A stretch of DNA of 64,000 nt from Magnolia sinica (Eukaryota; Streptophyta; Magnoliopsida; Magnoliales; Magnoliaceae), in contig NC_080582.1 of NCBI RefSeq assembly GCF_029962835.1, positions 77,744,177 to 77,808,176 of the forward strand, written 5' to 3'. The position numbers were made by a program, and so were the translations under genes. The notes beneath the pieces were generated by a model. That model saw only the letters and a list, made by a program, of their open reading frames with translations, did not search any database and had not been told where the DNA came from. Shown one piece after another: positions 1-11,466 of this stretch (positions within the stretch are counted from its first letter, which is position 1; each line of letters begins with the position of its first letter).

Positions 1-735
1 TTATTATAAATAGTAAACTTGATATTTATACACCGTCATAATTCGTACTAGACTCCATTGTTTTTTGCTAAAATACTATCCAAATCGGTCATAATTAAAA
101 CTTACTATTCATAGTAAAAACAAAAACAAAATGGACTTTTGACCATCAATCTGATGGAATCTCATAAATCTAGCATGGGCAACCCATCATATGTAATGCC
201 CAGGGTTTTTGGAACTCGAGTATATGACTCGTTTTCCAAAAATCAGGTGTTAACCTTTAAAGATGGCGAAATTTCATGTATTTTTTTTTCTTTTATCAGA
301 GTTAGCAGCTTAGCGGAATATTAACAAATCAATCATAAAAGAATTTTCATATATATTCAAAATGTACGAGCGGCTATCCAAATGACTTATACAAACCCAT
401 GTCTCATACTAATAAATACAGAAATGAACAATTTAATACATAAAACCAAATAAAATGTAGCTAGTCTTGAGTAGCAAGATCACATAAGTTCTCTTGACAA
501 ATACAACCATGCATCCTTGATAATTGTACCCTGCTTCTCATGAATATCACTTAAGCCATCTGCACTAACTGTACGGTTATATATTCGATGAATGAGTGGC
601 TAGATCAGTGTGAATTTCCCTCAAGATTACACATCGTCGCATTAGTTAAGCATAGTTTTAAATAATAAAACATATAAAATAATCCATGATGCGATCTTAT
701 TTGAATGCATGGATGCGTAAATGCACATCAACTGG
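1..735. other. AT-rich non-coding stretch
   Basis: I see no supported gene, RNA gene or transposon end here. The longest open frame (139-324, plus) starts in unremarkable AT-rich sequence, has no recognisable motif and no splice context, so it is not called. Confidence 0.5.
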
Positions 736-1258
736 AGATGCACATCCAGTTGGCCAAGTGAATGAATCTTTCAAACAATCAGTCCATTCATGCAAGAGAG
801 TGAACCTTTCAAACAGTCAGCTCATTCAACTTGCAAGGTAGTGGGCCTTTCAAACAATCAGCTCACTTTGACATGAATGGGCCTTTTAAACAATTAGCTC
901 ATTCATGCTTGGGGATGGGCTTTTCAAACAATCAGCTCATCCCTAATAGGGGAATAGACCTTTTAAACAGTTAGTCCATTTAGGCAAGAGAATGGGTATT
1001 TCAAACAGTTGACTTATTTAACTTGCAAAAGAACGAGTCTTTCAAATAGTCGACTCGCTCAAGTAAGATAGTGTGCCTTTCAAACAGTCGACTCACCTAA
1101 GTAAGAATAGGCCTTTCAAATAGTCGGCTCATTCAAGCAATACGACGGGTCTTTCAAACAGTCGGTTCATTAGGCAAGAGAATAATGGGCCTTTCAAACG
1201 GTCGGTCCATTAGGCAAGAGAATAATGGGCCTTTCAAACAGTCGGCTCATTCAAGTTA
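736..1258. repeat. Minisatellite, 'CTTTCAAACAGTCGGCTCATT' type, block 1
   Basis: About a dozen imperfect units of roughly 30-45 bp. Each has a core close to CTTTCAAACAGTCGGCTCA joined by variable spacers such as AAGCAAGAGAATGGGC. Units are clearer and more alike toward the right end (1060-1258). The same unit resumes at 5455-5620, so both blocks look like one array split by the intervening 4.2-kb insertion. No coding potential is seen. Confidence 0.85.
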
Positions 1259-2884
1259 TTAGTTGTAAGACCCATATCCTAGTCCATACTATTCCATCGA
1301 GTCCCGCGATCCTTCCTGTCGAATTTCGACGACCTGTGACGTATAATCGACGTTGCGATCGACCCTAAGTCGTATGTTGTAGATTTGAGTCGGTTTAATT
1401 CGAGACTTGTACCTTTGCGACCGCACCGTCGTCGTGGTTCTAACGCCGCGTCTCTTGTACCGATCCGATACCCTGGCAGGAAGATGTGAGCCGGCGTTTA
1501 TTTCGAAGAAAACGCCGCGCGTTTGCAATCCCAAGAGAATCTCTTCAATGTGTCAAATCAATCCCATCAATCAATCCCATCCATCACCTCATGTCAAGTA
1601 CACATCACCTTTCTCCACAAGTAAAGCAACCCATGCTTTTTCTCACCAAAGTCAAACCACCTCTCACTTCACCCATCCCTCACCTCACATCACTCACCCA
1701 TCACACCCATCACCTCTCCTTATCTCTCTCTCTCTCTCTTTCTCTTTTCTCACACCAATTCCAAGCAACCCATAAGCCTCACACGTCCACATTTTTCCAA
1801 GGAGAGAAAAAGAGAAGTGAGTAGTGTGGCCCACTTTCCATCCCAAAATCTTCCATCTTAACCCTTGAATCTTCATCTCCCACCATCAAAGTGAAGCACA
1901 AGGAGGTCGGCTTTCCATCGGACCAAGAAGATCGGACGGTGGGTGCCTTATAGGATAGGTTTTTCATGTTTTGATGATGGACCAAGTGAGGCCTACCGAT
2001 CAATGGTATGGATCTCACTTGGGACCTTAAGATGTGGTCGATGGCCCACCTTGATCTTCATGATCATTCCGTGATGGGGCCATTCTCTATGAACCCCATC
2101 ATGATGTCTATTTTCTAGCTTGTAAAGGGTCATCTAGACCTTTCATTTTGGTGGAGAAGGGATCTCCACCGTTGATACTTGATTTGGTGGGCCCACATGC
2201 AATGGGACCCACTCGATGTATGATTGCTTGTAAGGGAGGGCTCATAGTGGCGGAGCCCTCCATCATGCGTGTCCCATTTCTCTCTCTATCTCTCTCTCTC
2301 CTTCTCTTTTATTTATTTATTTATTTATCTTTGTGTGTGATGGGGTGGCCATGTGACCCACTTGGATGGGCCCCACCTTAATGTATGTTTTATCCTTACC
2401 ATTCATCCATTTGGTGGCCCACAGGAGCAAGGCCCACCTTGTGCATGCACTATGCATAGGCCGTCCCTGTCCAGGGGCATCCCTGGACTGAAATGAAAGC
2501 ACAAATATCAGCTTGGTTCACACCTTATTGAGGTGGTCCACTTGTGTGGACCCCACATTGATGTATGAGATCAATCCATGCCGTCCATTCCATTCTTGAG
2601 TTCATTTTAGGCGTTGAGCCGAAAAATGAAGCAGATCCGAGTAACTGGTGGGCCATAGCATGAGAAACAGTGGTGGTTACCGTTAAAAATCCAACTGCTG
2701 TTTTTATTCACCAAAATATATTGAATATTGGGCTCATCCTTCTTGTCTTGAGCTATGGGGATCGATGGCGAGCTCGGATCTCCCTGATGCGGGCCCCACG
2801 TATGCAAAACCTTGAGAACAGAGGTTTTTCAAAAAAATATATATATATAAGGGCAGCAGCTTTCACTGAGAGAGGCAGGCGCTG

Positions 2885-3230
2885 CGTGTAGGCGGGCGTC
2901 CGTGCAGGGACCACGGCCCCTCATGTGGGCCCCACCATGATGTATATTTTGTATCCACGCCGTCCATGAGGTGGACCACCCCTTGAGGTGGGTCCCCTCC
3001 AAAAATCAGTCAGATCCAGACCTCAGGCAGCCCACACCACAAGAAAACAGCGGTGATTGAACTCTACCATTGAAACCCTTTTATGGGCCACAGAAGTTTC
3101 GGATCAAGCTGAAATTCGTTTCTTCCTCTTCTTCCAGGCCCGTGCGACCTTGTGAACGGGTTGGATGGAAGATAAACGTTATGGTGGGCCCCACATGGGA
3201 CCCACAAAGGTGTATGTGTTGCTGCCCACC
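2885..3230. mobile_element. Foldback MITE-like segment (GTGGGCCCCACC family)
   Basis: Contains the family hallmarks seen throughout the window: GTGGGCCCCACCATGATG, 'CACGCCGTCCATGAGG', 'AAACAGCGGTGATTGAAC', 'GGCCACAGAAGTTTCGGATC' and 'GGTTGGATGGAAGATAAACG'. It appears to be a partial copy lying inside the probable solo LTR. No terminal duplication was identified. Confidence 0.55.
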
Positions 3231-3299
3231 GTCCAGACGGACGGTGGGGCCTACCTTGCTGTATGTGTTCGTCCGCACCGTCCACCCTGGACGGTGGGA

Positions 3300-3352
3300 C
3301 CCCCCTGTGCGCGCGCGTGTGTGCGTGTGTGCGTGCGTGTGGTGTGTGTGTA

Positions 3353-3447
<95 letters not shown>

Positions 3448-3500
3448 TATATATGTTATATTGTATATATTATATATTATATTATATAATTATATATTTG
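3300..3500. repeat. Compound (GT)n/(AT)n microsatellite
   Basis: A GTGTGCGT-rich stretch is followed by a long near-perfect AT run (about 3354-3442) that decays into TATATTATAT. It produces spurious open frames rich in Tyr and Ile on the plus strand, which are not genes. Confidence 0.95.
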
Positions 3501-3662
3501 TTGGTGGGCCTTAGGGATTTTAATGGTGGAAATCATCATCACCACTTGTATTTTGGTGTGGCCCACCTTGGTATACATGTAAGGCCCATGTGATGGGGCC
3601 CATTCAATGTATTTGAGGCCCATGTTACAAGGCCCATTGTGATGCATTCAAAGGCCCATGGG

Positions 3663-3929
3663 TTATAGCCCATTGCAATGTACATAAGGCCCGTTGGTAA
3701 GGCCCATTAATGTGGCTCAATTGATGAATGTAAAGCCCATGTGATTAGGCCTTATAGCCCATTGCAATGTACATAAGGCCCGTTGGTAAGGCCCATTAAT
3801 GTGGCTCAATTGATGAATGTAAAGCCCATGTGATTAGGCCCTATAGCCCATTGCAATGTACATAAGGCCCGTTGGTAAGGCCCATTAATGTGGCTCATTT
3901 GATGAATGTAAGGCCCATGTGATACGGCC
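3663..3929. repeat. Tandem repeat, 89-bp unit, three copies
   Basis: Units start at 3663, 3752 and 3841 with 'TATAGCCCATTGCAATGTAC' and are nearly identical. Related shorter motifs (AAGGCCCATGTGAT, GGGCCCATT) lie just upstream from 3580 and downstream to about 3965, so the 89-bp unit itself seems built from smaller 'GGCCCAT' modules. Confidence 0.9.
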
Positions 3930-5454
3930 CATTTGATGTACCTAAGGCCCATGATCGAGGCCCAACGGGTTGTCCTTAGGGTCCATTGCAATGCATGATT
4001 TCTCCATGGTTTGTGGCAAGCTATGCCTTGGGAGCAATGTTGGTTTGACGTCCACATTGCAAGTATAATGTTGGTTAAATGTCCGCATTACGACTCTCCC
4101 TAGGGCCCATTGATAGGTCGTACTTGTGGTGTGTAGGCCTTCTAGGCCCATCTGCATTGTAGGGATAATTCATCACTTTATAACATGCTTAGTATAGCTC
4201 CATGATACATGCCCATACGCATCATATGTATGCTTGATATGAGGAATGTTTGATCATAGCATAAGCCGTTGGGCTGTGACATTTACGGGACTCCTTATGA
4301 GACGGAGTGCCCCCACATGAGTGCGTGGTACGCACAGGATTACTGCATGATTTGACGATGTGACTCATGCATTCCGCATATGTGTGACTTGATCACTGCA
4401 TGCCCTAGCGACATCAGGGCCGTGGCCTCCACAGGCACATCGTGGATGGTCGTATCGGATACCGAAAATATTGGCTCTAGACTGTGGGCACTTAGATGTC
4501 CTTGGGTGAAAGTCCTCAAACCCTTATGGTACCGTGGAGGATGATCAACGTCTAGACCGAGTGGATACACGAGCGTCCGAGTGTCAAATACCCGTAGGCC
4601 GCGTCTCCCACTGTGTCGTGGTCGGTTGGAAGGGGGTGTGGCCTTATCCGCCCGAGTGAGGGGGCTATAAGCTAGGCTGAGTTTGACCAGCTCGTAAATG
4701 AGTCCGCTATCGACGAGCCGGGTAGGTATTGGCAGACTACTGGTTAGGCGGATAGTGAGGTCTATTCCACTTGCTCGACTGTGCAGCTAGGGAGGAGGCA
4801 GTCTGTGTGGAGTGTATTAGACCCCGGTGATATCCAGAGAGGAACTGTACTGATATGTGTACTTGATGAGGACTGACATGCTTGCTTCGCATCTCGCATA
4901 TGACATTTGGCTACATAGGCCTCGCATCGCATGGCCTTGGTATGGCCGATAGCATTCATGTCTTGCATCATATAGCGTTGAGAATGATAGCATTCATGGA
5001 CTTATCGCATATTTCCACATTACTCGATATTGTACACTTGGCGCCGGCCTTGCACACACACTTACGCACCCTCTAAGCTTTTGTAAGCTTATGCACGACC
5101 GTTGCGTGCGGGTGTCGTTGGACAGCATGAGGCAGGAGTGCACATCAGTTTATTTTGAAGCTTTTGATCACCCTATATTTCCCTTTCTGCATTGTACTTA
5201 AAAGTTTTCGATATAGTGGATATGTGGTGATGTTGTTTTGTGACTTGGTTATGCTTATGGTTATACTCTATTACAAAATTTTTTTTTTACTGAAAATCCT
5301 CCTTGTAGGATCCCAGGATCAGAATCTGGCATGAGAGTGCCGGAATCCGAGAATGGGACACTACGGAGGCTGTCGGCACTAGATTCGGCGATCGGGAATT
5401 TTGTGAGCCCGTTTTCCGAGTTTGGGACGTGACACACATAGAGCCATACGTATA

Positions 5455-5625
5455 GTAGTCACCCGCTTAAGTAAGATAGTGGGCCTTTCAAACAGTCGGC
5501 TCACTTAAGCAAGAATGGGCTTTTCAAACAGTCGGCTCATTCAAGAATGGGGATGGGCCTTTCGAACAATCGGCTCATCCTAAGTAAGTAAATGAACCTT
5601 TCAAACAGTCAGTCCATTCATAATG
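5455..5625. repeat. Minisatellite block 2, same unit as block 1
   Basis: Four to five units with the core CTTTCAAACAGTCGGCTCA, continuing the array at 736-1258 beyond the 1264-5434 insertion. Confidence 0.85.
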
Positions 5626-7253
5626 CAAGTACCATGAATGCATGATTACTCTCATCCATTATTATTCCAATTTGCAAGCAGAAAATTTAGGAAAGCTTAA
5701 AGGACACTATGGGGGGCTCGCTACCCAGCATAGGCCGACAGTTCAGACATAGTATTTCATTCCACCATCCCCGGCTCATGAGACTCCATCATTAGGATGT
5801 TTAATAGCATTATCATCAACCAGTGGCTAATCAAAATCTAACAAATGGGACTTGCCATCGCATGGTCACACAAAATAATACATCAAGACGCCTTGGGCAA
5901 ATATGCAATTAGGGCTGCAAGAGGTAAATATCAATCAAAAAAAGCCACGTAGGCATAACAACCCATGGATGGTAAGCCTACATCAATGTTTCATTTAATC
6001 CATTAATCAAAGTAGCCACATGTGAGGGTCCATTACAATCACAATCAGTCAAGTTACATCCCAAGTCTGGATGTACATGTATAAGTGAGGTTTTTTCTAC
6101 TAATAGATGTAGCAATTCAAGTTCTACAAGCAATCCATAAACAATCTATAAATATGAAAAGATACAGAAGTACAACATATAAATATTCATACAAGCTAAG
6201 TGTTGAGCATATGATTGATAATCAGATTCAATATCTAATGCAAGTTATCATGAGTTAGAGATATCAATTATCACTTGAAAATAAAATGAACTATTACTTA
6301 AATTAACAAGGAAGAGGAAAGCTCAAGGGGAAAGATTCATCACCTCCTACCTTGGTTTGCTTACTAGTGTTGCCGCAAGGTGTGCATGCTCCTTAGGATT
6401 GAATTTTACCCTAAATTGTGCATTCATAGAGTTAGATTCAAGTCTTGTATTTTGCATGTGGCTAAAGTCATACTCCCAAGTTTGGTTTGGGTTCTAGTTT
6501 TATCATTCAATTTAGGTCAACTAAATTTGAATTTCTTATCAAGAGTGGGGAAATGATTTACCTTCCTTTATGAGATGGAGTGGCCTAATCCAAACTGGTC
6601 CAAGGGAGGCTTTCTAAGTAAATCCCTAACCCCAAACTTGAGCTGACCCAAGAGAGGCACGTTGTTGTCCTAACAATGAGAAATGGACAGGGACTCGATG
6701 GGTCACCGAGTCACACTATGTGGGTTCCTGAAATGGAGAACTTTGCTCAACTTGTTTGCCTACCATCATCAGCATGGGCTGCTAAGATGGCTGGTTTTCA
6801 ACGATGGTTGATTGGCCATGGATCGGATCGCACATCGGGCCTTGGCCCACTGAGTTGGCCTAAATCCGAGTTGCCCCACCACTGACCCAAAGGACTAAAG
6901 CCTATGTTGGTCTGGGCAAGGCCCTGTCTTTGAAGGCCTTTCCAGTGTGAGTGGGGAGTTGGGCCGCCTGAACTCGACAAGGCACTCCCAGCGTATCTGG
7001 CTAAGTCAACCCAGCGATTCAGAAACCACACAACAGCCCCAACAGCTTCAACAGGTCCACCTGGCGAAGCGAGAAATTGGATTTGAGCCCGAACCCCACT
7101 GGACTCCAAGCTCACTCACCTTCTCTTTCTTTCCCCTTCTTCTTCCTCTGTTCTTCCTATTTTCCTTCAGGACCAAGGCTATTGGGTTGTCCCAACCCGC
7201 CCGAGTCAAGTTAACTCGGCCGCCTGGTGTAGTGCGATACCACAGCTGTGTCG

Positions 7254-7296
<43 letters not shown>

Positions 7297-8712
7297 GCTA
7301 GAATTTTGGATGCAATCCCAAAGCGAGCATGGTCCATTTATAGCTTCAGGGTTGGTGCTTGACTGTGCTTGCTAGCCGTTTATTTCTTGCCATTAGCTGC
7401 TTGGATGAACGACCGCACCCCTCATCTCGATTTGCATGGACGGAGTTTATAGCTTTGGATCGTCATCCGGGACTATGGGCCACCAAATGAACGGTTCTGA
7501 TTATAAGATGGGGCCCACTAGAGGTTGGTGGGTTCTTCGTCCATATGAGGAAGATGATCGACCCTTTGATGACATTTCATTATCGGATGGTTGATCCGCT
7601 AGTCAGAAACTCGTGGAGGGTGCGGATTCATCTCTTAATCATAGTGGGGCCCTATATAATGAAGTTCATTATGAGCATCAAATCTTAGATAATCTGATGG
7701 TCGGACGACTTTCAACTCTGATCAACCCACTTCTACGAGTCATAGGGACCCAGTGACCGTCTGGATAGGATTTTTTTAGTTGAGCTTTAAAGGTTGGTTG
7801 ATGAAGTTCCACTATGCTTTGATTGATGGTTCGTCGAGGAGTGGACAATGGCGAACTAATGATTTAGGTCTCGATTTGCGGATTCCATCAATCCGACGGT
7901 CGGATCATCTTTAGATCTGACATTCAAGGTCCTTAAGGGTCCTATGATTTGTCTAGATGAAGATTCATAGTACGGTTAGTGGCGCGTTGGTTTAAGTGTG
8001 ATGATCAGGTAGCAGGCCTTTTAGTTGGACAATATGGATCTAACCAATGATGAATTTGATAATCTAAGGCTCAAGATTGAATACATATGGTTCAATCTAG
8101 CTAATAAGGCGGGATTTAGACTTTCATTGCCATTGGAATCTTAACAATACAGTGGGTTCTCAAAGATCAATGTCACTTTCGTGATGAGATAATTATTTGC
8201 TCTTGAGAATCAATGGTCAGATGACTCGATATATGAATGAAGATTGCACTAGGCGGTCGAGATGGATTGATTGAGGACCACTAGATGATTGATGGGTAAG
8301 GTAAGTTACGTGTGTTCTCACACACATGTAATCCAATTTATATCTTCATGGTAACGCCCGAGTACTGAACAGTATGGGGTGTTACATCATAGCAGGGTTG
8401 GTTGGCTCAATTAGCTTCTCCTGCCCAAAATCAGATATGATACACGGAAAAACTCATTTCGCATTACAAGATAGGATTGTTTTAGGGTTATGACGGTCCT
8501 AATCACTTATGCATCGGGCCTTCTCTGATTCGTTTTTGCCATGAAAGTATCCGTGACCTGCTCTTCATCATTATGAAAGCCATCGATGGCATTTAAGCAT
8601 TACGGTAGATCTAAGGGAAGTTTCAATGGTAGTCATTTCCTTACACACTTTTTCCTCTCTAGTGGCCCACTTGTTTTCTGGATCTACCTCATTTTTGAAC
8701 TAATGTCCTAAC
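5626..8712. other. Gene-free repeat-derived stretch
   Basis: No supported gene. A (CT)n microsatellite occupies about 7257-7292. The sequence near 8352-8388 (AACGCCCGAGTACTG ... TATGGGGTGTTACA) looks like a fused gypsy LTR border, but I could not find a matching partner end. Open frames at 6676-6885 and 6947-7375 have no recognisable domain. Confidence 0.4.
7257..7292. repeat. (CT)n microsatellite
   Basis: About 18 perfect CT units. Confidence 0.97.
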
Positions 8713-9326
8713 TAGGGGTGTACATCGAGCCGAACCAAGTCGAGCTGGCCTTAGCTCGACTCGGCTCGACCACTAGCTGACCTTAGCTCGAACTCAGCTC
8801 GGCCACTAGCTGACCTCAGCTCAAACTCAGCTCGGCTCGGTTCAATTAGCAGCTCAGGCCAGTTCGAGTCGAGTCAAGTTCGCCTGTGCAACATTTTCAC
8901 AAACACCTGAATTGCACCTTCAAAATCTTACTATATGTAAAACAACAATAATGATTTTACAGGTATTTTATCAAACACCTTCCGAGCAACATAAAAAACC
9001 AAGAAAAAATGGGTATTTGTTTCATGTACATACCTTCTTTACCACCAGCCACACTTCGTTGAGTCATTTCATCAAACACTTAGTGAGCAATATCACTGTC
9101 AAAGTAATCGAGTCACCGAACTGATTCAATCCGAGATCGATTCGAGTTGGGTTCGATCCGAGTTGAGTCGAGCTAGGGCCAGCTCGAACTCCGCATGAAC
9201 CCATTTTCGAGCTAAAAAAATCAGCTCAACTTAGCTTGAACTCAGCTTCGAACCGCGTCAAATCAAGCTTTTATGGGTTTGAGTCGAGTGAGCTAACCGA
9301 GCTAGTTCTGTTCGTGTTCACCTCTA
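8713..9326. mobile_element. Non-autonomous hAT element
   Basis: The 614-bp segment begins TAGGGGTGTACATCGAGC and its right end, read on the minus strand, begins TAGAGGTGAACACGAAC, giving imperfect terminal inverted repeats. It is flanked by 8-bp duplications GTCCTAAC (8705-8712) and GTCCTACC (9327-9334), one mismatch apart, the target length known for hAT transposons. Subterminal arrays of GCTCGACTCGGCTCG-like motifs on the left (8735-8880) and GAGTTGGGTTCG/GAGTCGAG motifs on the right (9120-9300) look like clustered transposase-binding sites. The AT-rich core (8890-9115) has no transposase domain. Confidence 0.8.
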
Positions 9327-9411
9327 GTCCTACCATTATCCAGAAAAATGAATGCACGAAGTGAATTTATTATGGACGCGGATTAGCTACTAAACCCATG
9401 GTAGCAACTAT

Positions 9412-9830
9412 CGGTACTGAAGTGACGTCACCATGTTCTATGAGCTCCACCCTGAAGTATGTATTATATCCACACCCTCTATACATTTGGAGAGATCATT
9501 TTAGGACATGATGGAAAGAATTTGGCAGATACAAATGTCAAGTAGACCCCACCATAGAAAAACAGTGGGATTGAACGTCTACCATTAGAAACTTCTTTAG
9601 GCCACAGAAGTTTTCGATCAAGTTGATATTTGTGTTATCCCTTATTTCATGTTTGTGTTAACTTATAAACGGGTTGGATCTCACATAAACATCATGGTAG
9701 GCCTTAGGAAGGTTTCAACAGTTGACTCTCTTCCGTCATGTCCAGGTAGCTGATTCGTTCCATTTATTACAAACATCACGGTGGGCCCCACCTAACACTA
9801 TTTCATGCAATCCACGTCCTTTTCTCAGCG
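9412..9830. mobile_element. Foldback MITE-like copy, partial
   Basis: Starts with GTGACGTCACCATGTTC and carries the family motifs 'TAGACCCCACCATAG', 'AAACAGTGGGATTGAACG', 'GGCCACAGAAGTTTTCGATC' and 'ACGGGTTGGATCTCACATAA'. A second copy starting GTGACGTCACCAAGTTACG lies at 29290, so this is a distinguishable subfamily. The right end is not resolved. The following stretch to about 10030 has GGGCCCGGG-rich sequence resembling a decayed element. Confidence 0.55.
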
Positions 9831-10039
9831 GTCTCCAAAACAGAGTTAATGAATTAGAACCGTCACCATCAGTTATAGGGCCCGGGTTCAGGCTCGGGAT
9901 GGGCTTTGTAGCGGATTCTTACGTCATGCTTGGGCTTCACCCGTTGTGGCGCGGGCTGTTTTTGGACCTCCATTGAGTGGTACGGGCCGGCCTTTGACAG
10001 ATGTTTAGACTGGCCCTAACCCGTCCCATTGATACACCT

Positions 10040-10400
10040 GCTTTCTAAATACAACAAGCAGTGTAGTTGTAGAGCGTACACCTTAAACCGTACACCATCG
10101 TTCAATTAAAGCATGGCATGACCTTTGATATGATAAACCAATCACATCTCTACACCCTGACATGCAAAGCAGGTCCGTGAGCTACTCAAATCATAATTTC
10201 AAGCCATCTGACCGTTAGTTTTGAAACAAAACTAATACAAACCATTCGATTTAGATAAGTCAACTGAAAACATCTTCTAATGATCTAAATCGTCCAATTA
10301 GTGGGCCATTAAATTCTAGATCTTTGGTCAGCCTATAATCAAATCCTGTCCATTCTCACGTGTGGATTAAAACCAGATTGAACCGCACGTGAGCATACTC
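10040..10400. repeat. Dispersed repeat, copy A
   Basis: Shares extended similarity with 55610-56060: 'GAGCTACTCAAATCATAATT', 'CCATCTGACCGTTAGTTTTG', 'TTAGATAAGTCAACTGAA', 'GTCCAATTAGTGGGCCATTA' and 'ATTCTCACGTGTGGATTAAA'. Copy A is uninterrupted where copy B carries a 221-bp insertion, so it serves as the empty-site reference. Confidence 0.8.
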
Positions 10401-10839
10401 ACACGCATAATAAGAAGTTATCAAGAGAAATTGACCACTGTAGATGCCACCTTTTACCCGGCGTCTTTTGAAAGCGCTCCAAAACTCCGCTTTCCCAAAG
10501 AAATCTATTACGTACGGACACATTATTTGCAGACAAAAAAATCTTTGCATACGTGCAACATTAAAACGTCCCGGGTCCAGAGGTCTTCATGTCGAATTTA
10601 CTCTCTCCATCCATTTTCAAATACCGCAATAGTATTGGATTCCACTAATCACAACTGTCCAATTTGAGTTCTACTTTGGATTCCACGGTTCAAATCCACA
10701 GTTTAGTTTAGTTCAGTTCTACCTACCCCTAAATTAGAACGGAACTATATCTAAGGTTTCTTTGATTTTTGGAACTGAAATTGAAAGCGGTGTACTCTAG
10801 AATCGGACTAAACAGGACCATTTGATCGGTTCTGACCCG

Positions 10840-10911
10840 GTTCCATGATTCTACCAGTTTGATGTTCCATGATTCTACCAGTTTGATGTTCCACGATTCT
10901 ACCAATTTGAT
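10840..10911. repeat. Tandem repeat, 24-bp unit, three copies
   Basis: GTTCCATGATTCTACCAGTT followed by TGAT is repeated at 10840, 10864 and 10888 with two substitutions in the last unit. It ends against GTGCACCCCTATCATTA, which resembles the GGGGTG-type hAT terminus read in reverse, so it may be the subterminal array of a truncated hAT relative. Confidence 0.85.
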
Positions 10912-11466
10912 GTGCACCCCTATCATTAGGGTTCAAAGTGTTTAAGAAAGATTTATTGTCGGCCATGACTAGCTTGACCTTATTCTATAACAGTTCCTTT
11001 AACAACGTGCCATTGGAGTTCCCGACAGCTTATTTTGTGGTCGGCGAATCACAATAACCGTAGAAAAAACAAGAAGATTTTTAATGGCAAACATTCAATC
11101 ACAATCAGGCATGCTCACTTATACGCACCTACGCATGTGCATATTTTTTCACACGTGCCATGGATCTCTAATCCGAACGGTCCATGTGATGCAGCATCCC
11201 ATAAAACTATCAAGGACCAAATTTCACACTGATTTAAAACTCTGGTGGGCCATATCAAAGGGAGATGCAAATTAAGGTAGGAAAATGTTTTCTTTTGTCA
11301 TAGCCCACCAATGTTTTAGATCAAAGTAAAAATTGGGTCATAGGGGTTTCATGGGGTTTTGCATCACATGGACCGTTTAGATTTTGGACTCAAGTAACGT
11401 ATTATGAGTTCTTAAAAAGTTTTCAAGAGAACTCTTGTCAACTTGTGCGCGGCTAAGTATTCTGCT

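Larger units (their letters stand above)
1264..5434 (+). mobile_element. Probable solo LTR of a large-LTR Ty3/gypsy element
   Basis: The segment interrupts a minisatellite found on both sides. It begins TGTAAGACCCATATCC and ends GTTTGGGACGTGACA, which is the TGT...ACA pattern of plant gypsy LTRs with GGGACGTGACA-like 3' ends. No gag or pol reading frames occur inside, so a solo LTR left by recombination is the simplest reading. A length near 4.2 kb would be very long but is known for Tekay/Del-type LTRs, and it includes an AT microsatellite, an 89-bp triplication and foldback-MITE-like sequence that lengthen it. A 5-bp duplication is not convincing (TTAGT on the left, CACAT on the right), so the boundaries remain uncertain. 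Confidence 0.5.

Noticed and set aside
1264-1539. Antisense frame with Arg-rich sequence at the start of the probable LTR
   Set aside because: CpG-rich LTR sequence often yields Arg-rich chance frames. No homologous domain is recognised.
3070-3593. Plus-strand frames of 139-142 codons with long Tyr/Ile runs
   Set aside because: Produced by the (AT)n microsatellite. No domain, no conservation expected.
736-5625. Regularly spaced repeats considered as a CRISPR-like array
   Set aside because: Units are imperfect, spacers vary with the repeat and the genome is eukaryotic. A minisatellite explains it.
8352-8388. Inverted motif AACGCCCGAGTACTG...TGGGGTGTTACA considered as a terminator or riboswitch
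   Set aside because: Plant nuclear DNA lacks such terminators. The sequence looks like fused LTR edges, but the partner was not found.
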